A stretch of 44,478 nucleotides of DNA, taken from contig RFMG01000156.1 of NCBI GenBank assembly GCA_009927835.1, forward strand, positions 1 to 44,478. Reading direction: 5' to 3'. Origin of the DNA: Verrucomicrobiota bacterium. Lineage in GTDB: Bacteria > Verrucomicrobiota > Verrucomicrobiia > Methylacidiphilales > Verrucolacustridaceae. Below are positions 13,279 through 21,399 of the stretch, one piece after another (the stretch's first letter is position 1; every line of letters begins with the position of its first letter). The position numbers and the translations under genes were made by a program. The notes below the pieces were generated by a model, which did not search any database, was not told where the DNA came from, and was given only the letters and a program-made list of their open reading frames with translations.

Positions 13279-14367
13279 ATGATGCAGACAGAGTTCACCG
13301 TGGGGGGGCGTAAGTTCGTTCTCGACAAAAAAAAGGCGGAGGAGGCATTTGCCGGGAAAAAAGTAATCCTGGGCAAGGAGACGATGACTTTCAACCTTCT
13401 CCCGTTGAAGTACAGCTGGGCGTACGACCTTTACCGGAAGATGAAGGCCAACCATTGGGAACCCGAGGATATCGGGATGGGCAAAGACATTGAGCAGTGG
13501 AAGGACGGAAAGGTGGTTTCCGATGTGGAGCGCTGGATCATCCGGATGGGGATCGGCTACTTTTCCGCGGCCGAGGGGATCGTGGGAGACAACATCCAGC
13601 ATGTCGTCCGGGAGATGGTCACGGCCCCCGAACTGAAACTGGTGCTGGGCCGTCACGCCCACGAGGAGAATATCCACGCCGACTCCCTGCTATACATGAT
13701 CAGCTCGCTGGGGATCAACCCGCACGAGTGTGAGGCGATGTTTGAGGACGTGCAGTCGATCGTAAAAAAGAACGAGTTTGTGACGGGCATTTCGAAGGAG
13801 CTGCGGCGGGATTTGGATCTGACCCAAACCGAGAACAAGCGGCTTCTCGCCAAGAATGTCTTTGTTTTCGGCCAGTGCATGGAGGGAACGCAGTTTTACG
13901 GATTGTTCGGAATGATCCTTTCCCTCTACCGGCAGAACAAGTTTCCGGGAATCGGTCAGATGTTCCGGTACACCCTGCGGGATGAGTCGAACCACATTGA
14001 AGTCTTCCGGAACCTTTTCATGGATCTTGTGGAGGAGAACCGGGAGATCTGGAGCGAGGAGTTCAAGGAGGAGTTGCGCCAAACGATGGCCACGGCCGTG
14101 GAGCTGGAGAAGACCTTCATCAAGGATTGTCTCCCGGTGAATGCGGTCGGACTCAGCCTGGAGGATTTCCTCTCCTATATCGATTACATCGCCGACCGGC
14201 GTTTGGAAGGGGTGGGCCTTCGGCCCTTGCGGGGCGAGGTGGCCAATCCGTTGCCTTGGCTGGCGGAGATGATGGACATCAAGAAGGAGCAGAACTTCTT
14301 CGAGGGACGGGTCACCGAGTACCAGAAGTCTTCGGCGCTGGCTGCCGTGCACGACGACGAGCTGTAA
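13279..14367 (+). CDS. nrdB: Class Ic-type ribonucleotide reductase, small subunit (NrdB/R2)
   Basis: Radical-generating subunit of ribonucleotide reductase, 362 residues, which starts the reduction of ribonucleotides by NrdA. The six metal ligands are Glu99 (YFSAAEGIVGDN), Glu130 and His133 (EENIHADSLL), Glu202 (QCMEGTQF), and Glu236 and His239 (RDESNHIEVF). The tyrosine that carries the radical in class Ia enzymes sits four residues after the first histidine; here that residue is Leu137. Glu instead of Asp as first ligand plus the missing Tyr is the class Ic pattern, known from Chlamydia with Phe and a Mn(IV)/Fe(III) cofactor. DCLPVNAVGLS, YIADRRLEGVGL and NFFEGRVTEYQ also resemble the chlamydial protein. 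nrdA follows after 34 bp. ATG at 13279 or 13282 can start. Confidence 0.95.
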   Translation: MMQTEFTVGGRKFVLDKKKAEEAFAGKKVILGKETMTFNLLPLKYSWAYDLYRKMKANHWEPEDIGMGKDIEQWKDGKVVSDVERWIIRMGIGYFSAAEGIVGDNIQHVVREMVTAPELKLVLGRHAHEENIHADSLLYMISSLGINPHECEAMFEDVQSIVKKNEFVTGISKELRRDLDLTQTENKRLLAKNVFVFGQCMEGTQFYGLFGMILSLYRQNKFPGIGQMFRYTLRDESNHIEVFRNLFMDLVEENREIWSEEFKEELRQTMATAVELEKTFIKDCLPVNAVGLSLEDFLSYIDYIADRRLEGVGLRPLRGEVANPLPWLAEMMDIKKEQNFFEGRVTEYQKSSALAAVHDDEL

Positions 14368-14401
14368 TCTTTAGCAAAAGCAGATAGGGGAGGATTGTCT
14401 T

Positions 14402-17400
14402 ATGAAGATGGACCCGCGTGATGTGGATGTGGATTTGGCCATGAAGCGTTTTCTCAACCTGCCGGACGGCAAGGAGTGTGCCTGGGGAGAAGCGATTGGC
14501 GAGCTGCAGGTGGATATGCCCGAGATCGAGGTGATCGACGGGGACAGCCACCATGCATTTCAGCTCGCGGAGGTCGCGGAGATGGTTGGCCGGAGCTTGG
14601 CCCGGTGGTTGAAGGCCAAGGGGCAGGAGTCGATCTTCACGGAAACCAACCGTCGTTGGGTTGCCAAGATTTGTACGGAAGTTGGTCGCAACCTTGCCCG
14701 TCAGGCCCTTGCCGAAAGACCCCTGAGGCTTAAAATTGAGGACTTGCAAACCCTCGTGGAGAAAACTTTGGTGGACAACAACGCGTACGATGTGGCCCGG
14801 AGTCTGGTGGGAGAGCGGCGTGAGCGTCCCCCTGTCGTTCCAGGGCCAGGGGAACCTGCCGCCTGTACCGTCCGCCTCATCCGTCGCCAAGGGCAGATCG
14901 TTCCGTGGAATGAGTCGAAGATCGAGGTGGCTGTGTGTCAGGCATTCCTCTCCCTGCGGATGGACGCATCCTCCGCCCCGGAAATCGCCCGTGCGGTGAC
15001 CGGGAGAGTGACCGAATTGGGGCAGGCGACCGTGCATATCGAGGAGGTTCAGGACCTGGTCCAGGAGGAGCTGATGCGAGCGGGGCACTACAAAGTCGCC
15101 GAACGATACATTATTTACCGCGCCATGCGGGCCGATCAGCGGGAACGCAAGGCACGGGGTGAGATCCCCGCGGCACCCACCGACCCGACGGAGGGGATGG
15201 TGGTGGTCGCCAATCCCGACGGCACGACCTTTTTGTGGGATGGGGCCGACTTGCGCTCCCGGATCGAGTTTGCCTCGATCGGATTGGATTTGTGTCTTTC
15301 TGCAGGCGAGATCGAAAAGGAGCTGCGTAGATCCGTTTTCGACGGGATGAAGCGATCGGATCTCAACAACACCATCAGCCTGAATGCCAAGACCCTGATC
15401 GAAAAGGATGCGGACTTTGCCAAATTTGCCGGAAGGATTCAGCTGTCGTTTATTTACGAGGAGGTGCTGGGTTGGGATATTTTGCGGGATGGGATCCGAG
15501 CGTTGCGGGATTTTCACCGCAAGAAGTTCGTGGAGACGATCCAGCGCGGGGTGGAAATCAACCGGTACAGTCCGATCCTCCAAAAATATGATCTGGAGAA
15601 GCTGGCGGCGGCCCTGGACCCGATGGCGGACCTGGAGTTGGACTTCCTGGGTGTTCAGACGTTGTACGACCGGTATCTGATCGTCGACAAACAGGCGGAT
15701 GTGTCGCGCAGGTTGGAGACTCCCCAATTTTTCTGGATGCGGGTTGCGATGGGGCTTTTCCATGCCGAGCCCAAGGATCGGGAAGTGCGGGCCATGGAGT
15801 TGTACCAACTTTACAAGAGTCGCCGGTTTTGCTCATCCACCCCCACGTTGTTTAATTCGGGCACTAAACACAGCCAGCTTTCCTCCTGCTACCTGTACTG
15901 GGTGGACGACTCGATCGAGGCCATCATGCAGCGGGGCGTTGCGGAGAATGCAATGCTCTCGAAGTGGGCGGGGGGGTTGGGAGGCTCCTGGACCAGCGTT
16001 CGCGGAACCGGAAGTTACATCGGCGGAACCAACGGGGAAAGCCAAGGGGTCATTCCCTTCCTGAAACTCCACAATGACCTTCTTGTTGCAGTGAATCAGG
16101 GGGGCAAGCGAAAGGGTTCGGGCTGTGCCTACCTGGAGACGTGGCACAACGACCTGTTCGACTTCCTGGAGTTGAGAAAGAACACAGGGGACGACCGGCG
16201 CCGTTGCCACGACATGAACACGGCCAACTGGATCCCGGACCTGTTCATGAAGCGGATGGAGGCCCGTGAGGATTGGACCTTTTTCCGGACCAGTGATGCT
16301 TCGGATCTGCATCATCTTTACGGCAAGAAGTTTGAGGAGCGTTACACGGATTACGAAAAGCGGGCGGAGAAAGGTGAAATCTGGAGCCATAAGGTTCCCG
16401 CCATCGAGGTTTGGAAACGAATGCTCTCCATGCTGTTCGAGACGGGGCATCCCTGGATCACGTTCAAGGACGCCTGCAACATCCGCAGCCCGCAGGATCA
16501 CGTGGGGGTGATTCACAGCTCCAATCTCTGCACCGAGATCACCCTGAACACGGGCAAGGACGAAACCGCGGTTTGTAATTTGGGTTCGATCATTCTGGAC
16601 ACGCACATTCTCCCGGACGGGTCGCTCGATCTGCCGAAGCTTCGGGAGACCGTCCGGGTGGCGGTTCGTGCGTTGGACAATGTGATCGACATCAACTTCT
16701 ACCCCACGGAGGCTGCAAAAACGGCCAATTCACGCCATCGACCCATCGGTCTGGGCGTGATGGGCCTGCAGAATGCCCTCTATATGAAAGGGCTCTCCTT
16801 TGAATCGGAGGGTGCCGTGGAGTTTAACGATGAGATGATGGAGGCGATTGCCTTCTACGCCTATGAGGCCTCCAGTGATTTGGCGGCGGAAAAGGGCACC
16901 TACTCCACGTACAAGGGATCGAAGTGGGATCGCGGACTTCTTCCCCAGGATACGGTGGATCTGCTCGAGCAGGAGCGTGGGGTCGAGGTCGAAGTCCCAC
17001 GTGGCGGCCGGATGGACTGGAAACCGTTACGGGAAAAAATCAAGACCCATGGAATGAGAAATTCCAACGTCCTGGCGATCGCCCCGACGGCGACCATCTC
17101 CAACATCACCGGAACGTCCCCCTGTATCGAGCCGACCTACAAGAATCTTTTCGTGAAAAGCAACCTCTCCGGGGAGTTCATTGTTTTGAATCCATTCCTG
17201 GTAAAAGACCTGAAGAAGGCGGGTCTGTGGAACCAGGAAATGGTGGACCAGCTCAAATACTTCGACGGGGAGCTCGGCTCGATCGAGGGGATGCCGGAGG
17301 AGTTAAAGAAGCGGTATTTGACCGCCTTTGCGGTCGGTTTTGAGTGGATCATGAAGGCTGCCGCCCGCCGGCAGAAGTGGATTGATCAGGCGCAATCCCT

Positions 17401-17674
17401 CAATTTGTTTTTGGGGCAGCCCGATCTCAAGGTTCTTTCCCGGATGTACCGCTTGGCCTGGCATCAAGGGCTCAAGACGACCTACTATCTTCGGACCTTG
17501 GGGGCCTCGAATATTGAAAAGGCGACGGTGAAACTGAAGAAGGAGGTGCGAGCGGGGCTGCAGGAGCCGGCTGGTGGTGCCGAGGAGACCAAGAAGGCCT
17601 TCACTGCAGAGGAAAAAATCGCCTGCTCCATCGAGGCCATGCGGAACGGGGGGGAGTGTGAGGCCTGTCAATAA
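14402..17674 (+). CDS. nrdA: Ribonucleoside-diphosphate reductase, large subunit (NrdA/R1), with ATP-cones
   Basis: Catalytic subunit of class I ribonucleotide reductase, 1090 residues, longer than the approximately 760 of E. coli because of N-terminal regulatory domains. Residues about 40-140 look like a diverged ATP-cone. Residues about 152-240 (VRLIRRQGQIVPWNESKI...VAERYIIYRAMR) form a clear ATP-cone for allosteric control of overall activity. In the barrel, Cys496 (SSCYLYWVDD), Cys710 (SNLCTEITLNT, with Asn708 and Glu712) and Cys725 (TAVCNLGSI) are the active-site cysteines. TTYYLRT has the Tyr-Tyr radical relay, and the tail CEAC (1086-1089) is the redox shuttle. RBS GGGGAGG precedes the ATG at 14402. 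Multi-cone long NrdA is also the chlamydial arrangement. Confidence 0.96.
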   Translation: MKMDPRDVDVDLAMKRFLNLPDGKECAWGEAIGELQVDMPEIEVIDGDSHHAFQLAEVAEMVGRSLARWLKAKGQESIFTETNRRWVAKICTEVGRNLARQALAERPLRLKIEDLQTLVEKTLVDNNAYDVARSLVGERRERPPVVPGPGEPAACTVRLIRRQGQIVPWNESKIEVAVCQAFLSLRMDASSAPEIARAVTGRVTELGQATVHIEEVQDLVQEELMRAGHYKVAERYIIYRAMRADQRERKARGEIPAAPTDPTEGMVVVANPDGTTFLWDGADLRSRIEFASIGLDLCLSAGEIEKELRRSVFDGMKRSDLNNTISLNAKTLIEKDADFAKFAGRIQLSFIYEEVLGWDILRDGIRALRDFHRKKFVETIQRGVEINRYSPILQKYDLEKLAAALDPMADLELDFLGVQTLYDRYLIVDKQADVSRRLETPQFFWMRVAMGLFHAEPKDREVRAMELYQLYKSRRFCSSTPTLFNSGTKHSQLSSCYLYWVDDSIEAIMQRGVAENAMLSKWAGGLGGSWTSVRGTGSYIGGTNGESQGVIPFLKLHNDLLVAVNQGGKRKGSGCAYLETWHNDLFDFLELRKNTGDDRRRCHDMNTANWIPDLFMKRMEAREDWTFFRTSDASDLHHLYGKKFEERYTDYEKRAEKGEIWSHKVPAIEVWKRMLSMLFETGHPWITFKDACNIRSPQDHVGVIHSSNLCTEITLNTGKDETAVCNLGSIILDTHILPDGSLDLPKLRETVRVAVRALDNVIDINFYPTEAAKTANSRHRPIGLGVMGLQNALYMKGLSFESEGAVEFNDEMMEAIAFYAYEASSDLAAEKGTYSTYKGSKWDRGLLPQDTVDLLEQERGVEVEVPRGGRMDWKPLREKIKTHGMRNSNVLAIAPTATISNITGTSPCIEPTYKNLFVKSNLSGEFIVLNPFLVKDLKKAGLWNQEMVDQLKYFDGELGSIEGMPEELKKRYLTAFAVGFEWIMKAAARRQKWIDQAQSLNLFLGQPDLKVLSRMYRLAWHQGLKTTYYLRTLGASNIEKATVKLKKEVRAGLQEPAGGAEETKKAFTAEEKIACSIEAMRNGGECEACQ

Positions 17675-17726
17675 AGAGAACTGGAAAATGGCTTGAAACG
17701 TTATTTCTAAACCCCACCATCAAATC

Positions 17727-17966
17727 ATGAACAAACAACAAATCCAGTTTCTCAGCAATCTCTGCTTCGCCTTGGGTTTTCTTTCGATTATCGGTTCGGT
17801 GATGATCTGGTTCTCTGCCGGGGGGCAGCTGGGCGCTCCCGGCGCGGACGCCGTCGCGGACATCAAGCGGGCTTATGCGGAACGTTTTGGAATCTTTGTC
17901 GGCCTTTGGGCGCCCACCTTCCTGATTCTGTCCAACCGCCTGCACCACTACTCCGAAAAGCGGTGA
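17727..17966 (+). CDS. Small two-helix membrane protein, unknown function
   Basis: Protein of 79 residues with two predicted membrane segments (QFLSNLCFALGFLSIIGSVMIWF and FGIFVGLWAPTFLIL) and a short connecting loop with a few charges. I recognise no family. It starts 52 bp after nrdA in the same direction and ends just before the convergent thrB gene. No clear Shine-Dalgarno is present before the ATG. It may be expressed by read-through from nrdBA. Confidence 0.6.
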   Translation: MNKQQIQFLSNLCFALGFLSIIGSVMIWFSAGGQLGAPGADAVADIKRAYAERFGIFVGLWAPTFLILSNRLHHYSEKR

Positions 17967-17996
17967 ATTCCGGGCCTTGTGCCCCTTATTTTTCTC

Positions 17997-18872
17997 CTAG
18001 AGCTTTGCGGGTATCGAGCACAAGGCCTTCATTCCCTCGTTGTCGGCTCGTAGGTGACGAACTTCAATGGATCGATGGCCCGCCTTCCGCAGGGCTTTCG
18101 CCATGGCAGCACCGATCAAGGCCTCGCGTTTCATGCAGATCGCCATGATGGTGGGCCCGGCACCGCTGAGGAAGGCTCCGATGGCGCCCGCTTTCTCCGC
18201 GCTTTGGATCGTCTCCTCCAGACCCGGGAGCAAAGCGGCGCGATAAGGTTGGTGAAGCCGGTCGGAGAATGCACCCGCAGCCTCCTCATATTTTCCTGTA
18301 AAAAAGGCGGCAGTGATCCGCGAAGCGTTGCGAAGATTGGCAACTGCGTCTTGCAGGAAAACCTTGGAGGGTAGAACGGAGCGGGCAGTGCGGGTGGCAA
18401 GCTCAAGCTTTGGGATGGCGGCCACAAACGTAAGGCGAGGGGAGATTCTGGTGCGGGCTGGATTCATTCCGGCACAAACCACAAAGCCACCCATGGCGGC
18501 GGCGGTGATATTGTCGGGATGGCCCTCCAGCGCTGCCGCCGTCTTGATCAACCAGGCCAGGTCTGGTTTACGGCGGTAGACCATGTCGAGAGAGGCGAGG
18601 ATGCCGAGGCGGACCGTGGCACTGCTGCCCAGCCCCCTGGAGCGGGGAACGTTGCCGCGGACCAGAACACGATAAGGTTTTTTCGGAATCTTTCTGGCCT
18701 TATGGTAGGCATCAACAACATCGGCGAAAAACGGATCCGGGACCGCGGGATGCCCGGGTTCGACGGAAATGTAGTTATACAGGTTGAGGGCGAGGCCGAA
18801 GGCATCAAATCCCGGACCGAGGTTGGCGGTTGTGGCAGGAACACGAATCCAAAATGGAGTGGGCGGTTTCAC
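17997..18872 (-). CDS. thrB: Homoserine kinase
   Basis: GHMP-family kinase of 291 residues that phosphorylates homoserine with ATP to O-phosphohomoserine. Seen motifs: VPATTANLGPGFDAFGLALNL (family motif 1), VPRSRGLGSSATVRLGILA (the glycine- and serine-rich ATP-binding loop), EGHPDNITAAAMGGFVV, and FLSGAGPTIMAI (motif 3). The product feeds threonine synthase. In this genome it is also the likely substrate of the SAM-controlled enzyme at 8245-9507. Only 2 bp separate it from tatD upstream, so the two share a transcript. Confidence 0.95.
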   Translation of the reverse strand: MKPPTPFWIRVPATTANLGPGFDAFGLALNLYNYISVEPGHPAVPDPFFADVVDAYHKARKIPKKPYRVLVRGNVPRSRGLGSSATVRLGILASLDMVYRRKPDLAWLIKTAAALEGHPDNITAAAMGGFVVCAGMNPARTRISPRLTFVAAIPKLELATRTARSVLPSKVFLQDAVANLRNASRITAAFFTGKYEEAAGAFSDRLHQPYRAALLPGLEETIQSAEKAGAIGAFLSGAGPTIMAICMKREALIGAAMAKALRKAGHRSIEVRHLRADNEGMKALCSIPAKL

Positions 18873-18874
18873 GG

Positions 18875-19726
18875 TCAGGATGGCAATCGGAAGAACTTTT
18901 CCGCAGCGGAGGTCGTTTCGCGAGCGATTTCTTCCAACGTTATTCCGCGGAGGGAGGCAACTTTTTCCGCCACCAACCTGGTATAGGCAGGTTCACAACG
19001 TTTGCCCCGGTGGGGATCCGGGGAGAGGTAGGGGCAATCGGTCTCCAGAAAGAAGGAGCCTGCGGGAACCTTGCCTACGCAGGATTGAAGATCCCTTGCA
19101 TTTTTGAAGGTGACGATGCCCGTGAAAGAAATGTGGTGTCCCAAATCGATCAACTCCCGCGCTTGGGAGTATGTGCCGGAAAAACAGTGAAACACGGCTT
19201 GAAGGCGTCCAGAGAACGGCCTGAGGGTGGACAATGTGTCGTTCCAGCTATCCCTCTGGTGAACCACAACATTGAGTTGAAGTCGGGCGGCAAGCTCAAG
19301 CTGCCGCTGAAAGAAAAAGGCCTGGCGACCCTTGACCTCCACATCGGCTTGGGAGAGTTCCCGCGTGCCGGCGGAGGCTGCACCTGGCGTCGGGGAGGAT
19401 TTTGCCAACGGGGTGGATAAGCTGGGAAGACGATGGTAGTCCAATCCGCACTCCCCCAGGGCAACGACTTTGGGATGTCGGGCTAGGGTGGCCAACTGCT
19501 CCATGGCTGAATCCGGGGCACTCTCCACCTCGCACGGGTGCAGGCCGACGGTGGCGAAAATGTGGGGGTGGGAGTCGGCCAAGGCCAAGGCAGCCCGACT
19601 GGTTTCAAGTGTCGTTCCAATCGTAATCAGGCGCGTAACACCCGCCTGGGAGGCACGACGGATAACCTCAACGCGGTCGGCGTCGAAATCGGGAAAGTCA
19701 AGGTGGCAGTGGGTATCGATCAGCAC
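18875..19726 (-). CDS. tatD: TatD family metal-dependent hydrolase
   Basis: TIM-barrel metallohydrolase of 283 residues of the TatD/YcfH DNase family, acting on DNA ends or related substrates. Metal ligands are visible in IDTHCHLDFPDF, ALGECGLDYHR, NVVVHQRDSWNDTL, VFHCFSGT and FFLETDCPYLSPDPHRG. The last ends with the typical R-G-K and EPAYTRLVAEKVASLRG tail. After GLDYHR there is a stretch of about 25 residues rich in Ser, Pro and Ala that ordinary TatD proteins lack. The start is taken as GTG at 19726, directly before the first beta-strand (VLIDTHCH); longer upstream readings have no family similarity. thrB follows 2 bp later. Confidence 0.92.
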   Translation of the reverse strand: MLIDTHCHLDFPDFDADRVEVIRRASQAGVTRLITIGTTLETSRAALALADSHPHIFATVGLHPCEVESAPDSAMEQLATLARHPKVVALGECGLDYHRLPSLSTPLAKSSPTPGAASAGTRELSQADVEVKGRQAFFFQRQLELAARLQLNVVVHQRDSWNDTLSTLRPFSGRLQAVFHCFSGTYSQARELIDLGHHISFTGIVTFKNARDLQSCVGKVPAGSFFLETDCPYLSPDPHRGKRCEPAYTRLVAEKVASLRGITLEEIARETTSAAEKFFRLPS

Positions 19727-19875
19727 AACGGATCCAACGTAACGCAGGGGAAGTGGAAAAAGGAGAGTTTTATCGGAAGAACAATTCCTTTTCCTCCCCA
19801 GATGGACGAAGGTAAAAATCTCCCATGAGGGACAGGCCGAGCGCGGGAAAGGGAAGCCCGGAAGGGGATGTTCCC

Positions 19876-20256
19876 ATGCCAAAAGAGATCGAGAACCGGC
19901 CGCAGGAGTGTGCCCGTGTTGTCCGCCGTCTCTTGGAGCGGATTGATGCCCATGTGGCATCCCTGGCCAAGGGCGAACTCAGCATCAGCTGGCCGGAGAT
20001 GCAGCTGGTGTTGCTCGCGTTGGAGGCCCATGCGGAGGGTCGGGATGTGAGTGTCCATTTGGACGGAGGAAATGAAATTTCCGCCTATGTTCGGCGGAAT
20101 CTTTTTGACGAACTGGTGGGGGAGCCCAGCAATATTTTCTACACCACCAAGGTGGATGCAAAAACCGTCCGATATGAGGCCCTGCCGAAGGATTTTTGGA
20201 AAGAGTGTCTGTCTCTGCTACGGCAAAAACTTACCGAGCTGCGGGAGAAGGATTAG
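19876..20256 (+). CDS. Conserved-looking hypothetical protein
   Basis: Protein of 126 residues of unknown function. It is soluble and charged, with helical segments VVRRLLERIDAHVASLAKG and WPEMQLVLLALEAHAEG. A mixed region with FDELVGEPSNIFYTTKVDAKTVRYEAL follows, and a helical end KECLSLLRQKLTELREKD. ATG at 19876 is preferred because GGAAGGGG precedes it by 8 nt; an in-frame ATG at 19825 would add 17 residues. The stop codon overlaps the stop of the convergent hupE gene. The codon pattern and ribosome-binding site support a real gene. Confidence 0.65.
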   Translation: MPKEIENRPQECARVVRRLLERIDAHVASLAKGELSISWPEMQLVLLALEAHAEGRDVSVHLDGGNEISAYVRRNLFDELVGEPSNIFYTTKVDAKTVRYEALPKDFWKECLSLLRQKLTELREKD

Positions 20257-20879
20257 CGGGCGCTGCTTGCAGCGGCAATCGGGGGGGTCGGGGAGGTCTT
20301 TTCGGGAAGAAGAGCCTGGCTTAGGAAGTAGGCTCCCACCAAGGCGATGGCCACACCGCTGATCCGAAGGAGGGAGGAGTGGCGGGGTTCTCGCGTGCCC
20401 AACCAACCGATCAGGACGCCCAAGAGGTGAATCAGGGTTGTCCCCAAGACAAAGCCCAGCGCATATAGGGCGGGTTGGGCCGATCCGGGCATTTCCTCCC
20501 CGTGAGCGTGCCCATGGAAGAGGGCAAAGAAGGCGACGCCAGCCATGATGAGTGCCGTGGGAAACTTTTTATTGATGGCAATGGCCGAACCAAGGGTGAG
20601 GACCGAAAGGGCGATGGCAATCTCAACGGAGAAAAAAGGGATCCCTATGATACCGAGGATACCGCCGACAAGCATAAAGCAGACAAAGGAGAGGGGAACG
20701 GTCCAGATTGCGCGTCCGCCCATCTGGGCGCTGAGTATTCCGACACTCAACATCGCCAGCAGGTGATCCGGTCCAAACACTGGATGGGTGAAGCCGCTGG
20801 AGAATCCCAATGTGCCATGACCGGTGTGGGCAAAGAGGGGTGCGGGCAAAAGGCAAAGGAGGAGAAGGAGTAGTCTCAT
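20253..20879 (-). CDS. hupE: HupE/UreJ family metal permease-like protein
   Basis: Membrane protein of 208 residues with a signal peptide (MRLLLLLLCLLPAPLFA) immediately followed by the HupE/UreJ signature: HTGHGTLGFSSGFTHPVFGPDHLLAMLSVG, containing the histidine/aspartate cluster HPxxGxDHLLAM. About six further hydrophobic segments follow, and FHGHAHGEE is a second conserved metal-site motif. Family members import nickel or cobalt, often next to hydrogenase or urease genes; none are here. The C-terminal Ala/Ser-rich tail is not conserved. ATG at 20879 is preceded by TAATTT 7 nt upstream, so the message may be leaderless. Confidence 0.9.
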   Translation of the reverse strand: MRLLLLLLCLLPAPLFAHTGHGTLGFSSGFTHPVFGPDHLLAMLSVGILSAQMGGRAIWTVPLSFVCFMLVGGILGIIGIPFFSVEIAIALSVLTLGSAIAINKKFPTALIMAGVAFFALFHGHAHGEEMPGSAQPALYALGFVLGTTLIHLLGVLIGWLGTREPRHSSLLRISGVAIALVGAYFLSQALLPEKTSPTPPIAAASSAR

Positions 20880-20886
20880 GAATCCC

Positions 20887-20892
20887 AAATTA
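20887..20892 (-). promoter_or_regulatory. Candidate -10 of hupE (leaderless)
   Basis: On the minus strand TAATTT lies 7 nt before the hupE ATG at 20879. It fits the TANNNT-plus-6/7-nt arrangement seen before several other genes in this window. No good -35 is visible. Confidence 0.4.
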
Positions 20893-20946
20893 GGATAGGA
20901 GAAAGAGAACGGGAAGTGAAAAGAGTGGCAGCCTGAATTTCCGGTT

Positions 20947-20976
20947 GGGTATACGGGACGTACCCGCTCATGAGCG
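20947..20976. repeat. Tandem palindromes between hupE and ridA (possible operator)
   Basis: GGGTA (20947-20951) and TACCC (20961-20965) are inverted repeats. They are followed directly by the perfect 12-bp palindrome CGCTCATGAGCG (20965-20976). The pair lies in the divergent gap between hupE (minus, start 20879) and ridA (plus, start 21004). It could be an operator for a metal or nucleotide regulator. Confidence 0.45.
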
Positions 20977-21003
20977 TTGACCTGCGACGGGGATTCGGAA
21001 AAG

Positions 21004-21399
21004 ATGCAGGTCATGGGGCACCCGGGATGGACATCGAAATTGGCAGGCCCGGCGATCGGGCCTTACCGGCAGGCCACGGAGGCGGGGGGCTTTGTCTACC
21101 TTTCCGGCCAGCTGGCTTTGGACGAGGCCGGTCATCTGATAAACGGTTCCGTGGCCGAGCAGACGCGCAAGGCTTTGGAGCGGGCCCGAAGCCTGTTGCA
21201 GGAGGGGGGATTGGGTCTGGCCGATGTGGTGAAGGCGACCGTTTTTTTGACCGATTTAAAGACTTTTCCCGAGATGAACGGAGTGTACGCGGAATTCTTT
21301 CCCCAGGATCCACCCAGCCGGTCGACGATTCAGGTTGCGGCTTTGCCCAAAGGTGGAGCGGTGGAGATCGAGTTGTTGGCGCGACGCCCCGGCTCATGA
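21004..21399 (+). CDS. ridA: RidA family enamine/imine deaminase
   Basis: Protein of 131 residues of the RidA/YjgF/UK114 family, which hydrolyses reactive 2-aminoacrylate-type enamines released by PLP enzymes. GPAIGPYRQATEAGGFVYLSGQLALDEAG is the family N-terminus. VVKATVFLTDLKTFPEMNGVYAEFF is the core, and PPSRSTIQVAALPKGGAVEIELLA holds the active-site arginine in the position of Arg105 of E. coli RidA. Start ATG at 21004 gives the typical length; ATG at 21013 and TTG at 20977 are alternatives. The stop overlaps the pyrE start (ATGA). The window contains several PLP enzymes that could make use of RidA. Confidence 0.92.
   Translation: MQVMGHPGWTSKLAGPAIGPYRQATEAGGFVYLSGQLALDEAGHLINGSVAEQTRKALERARSLLQEGGLGLADVVKATVFLTDLKTFPEMNGVYAEFFPQDPPSRSTIQVAALPKGGAVEIELLARRPGS

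Noticed and set aside
14312..15808. 498-codon minus-strand frame antisense to nrdA
   Set aside because: Composition is typical of antisense frames in GC-rich DNA, and nrdA is certain on the other strand.
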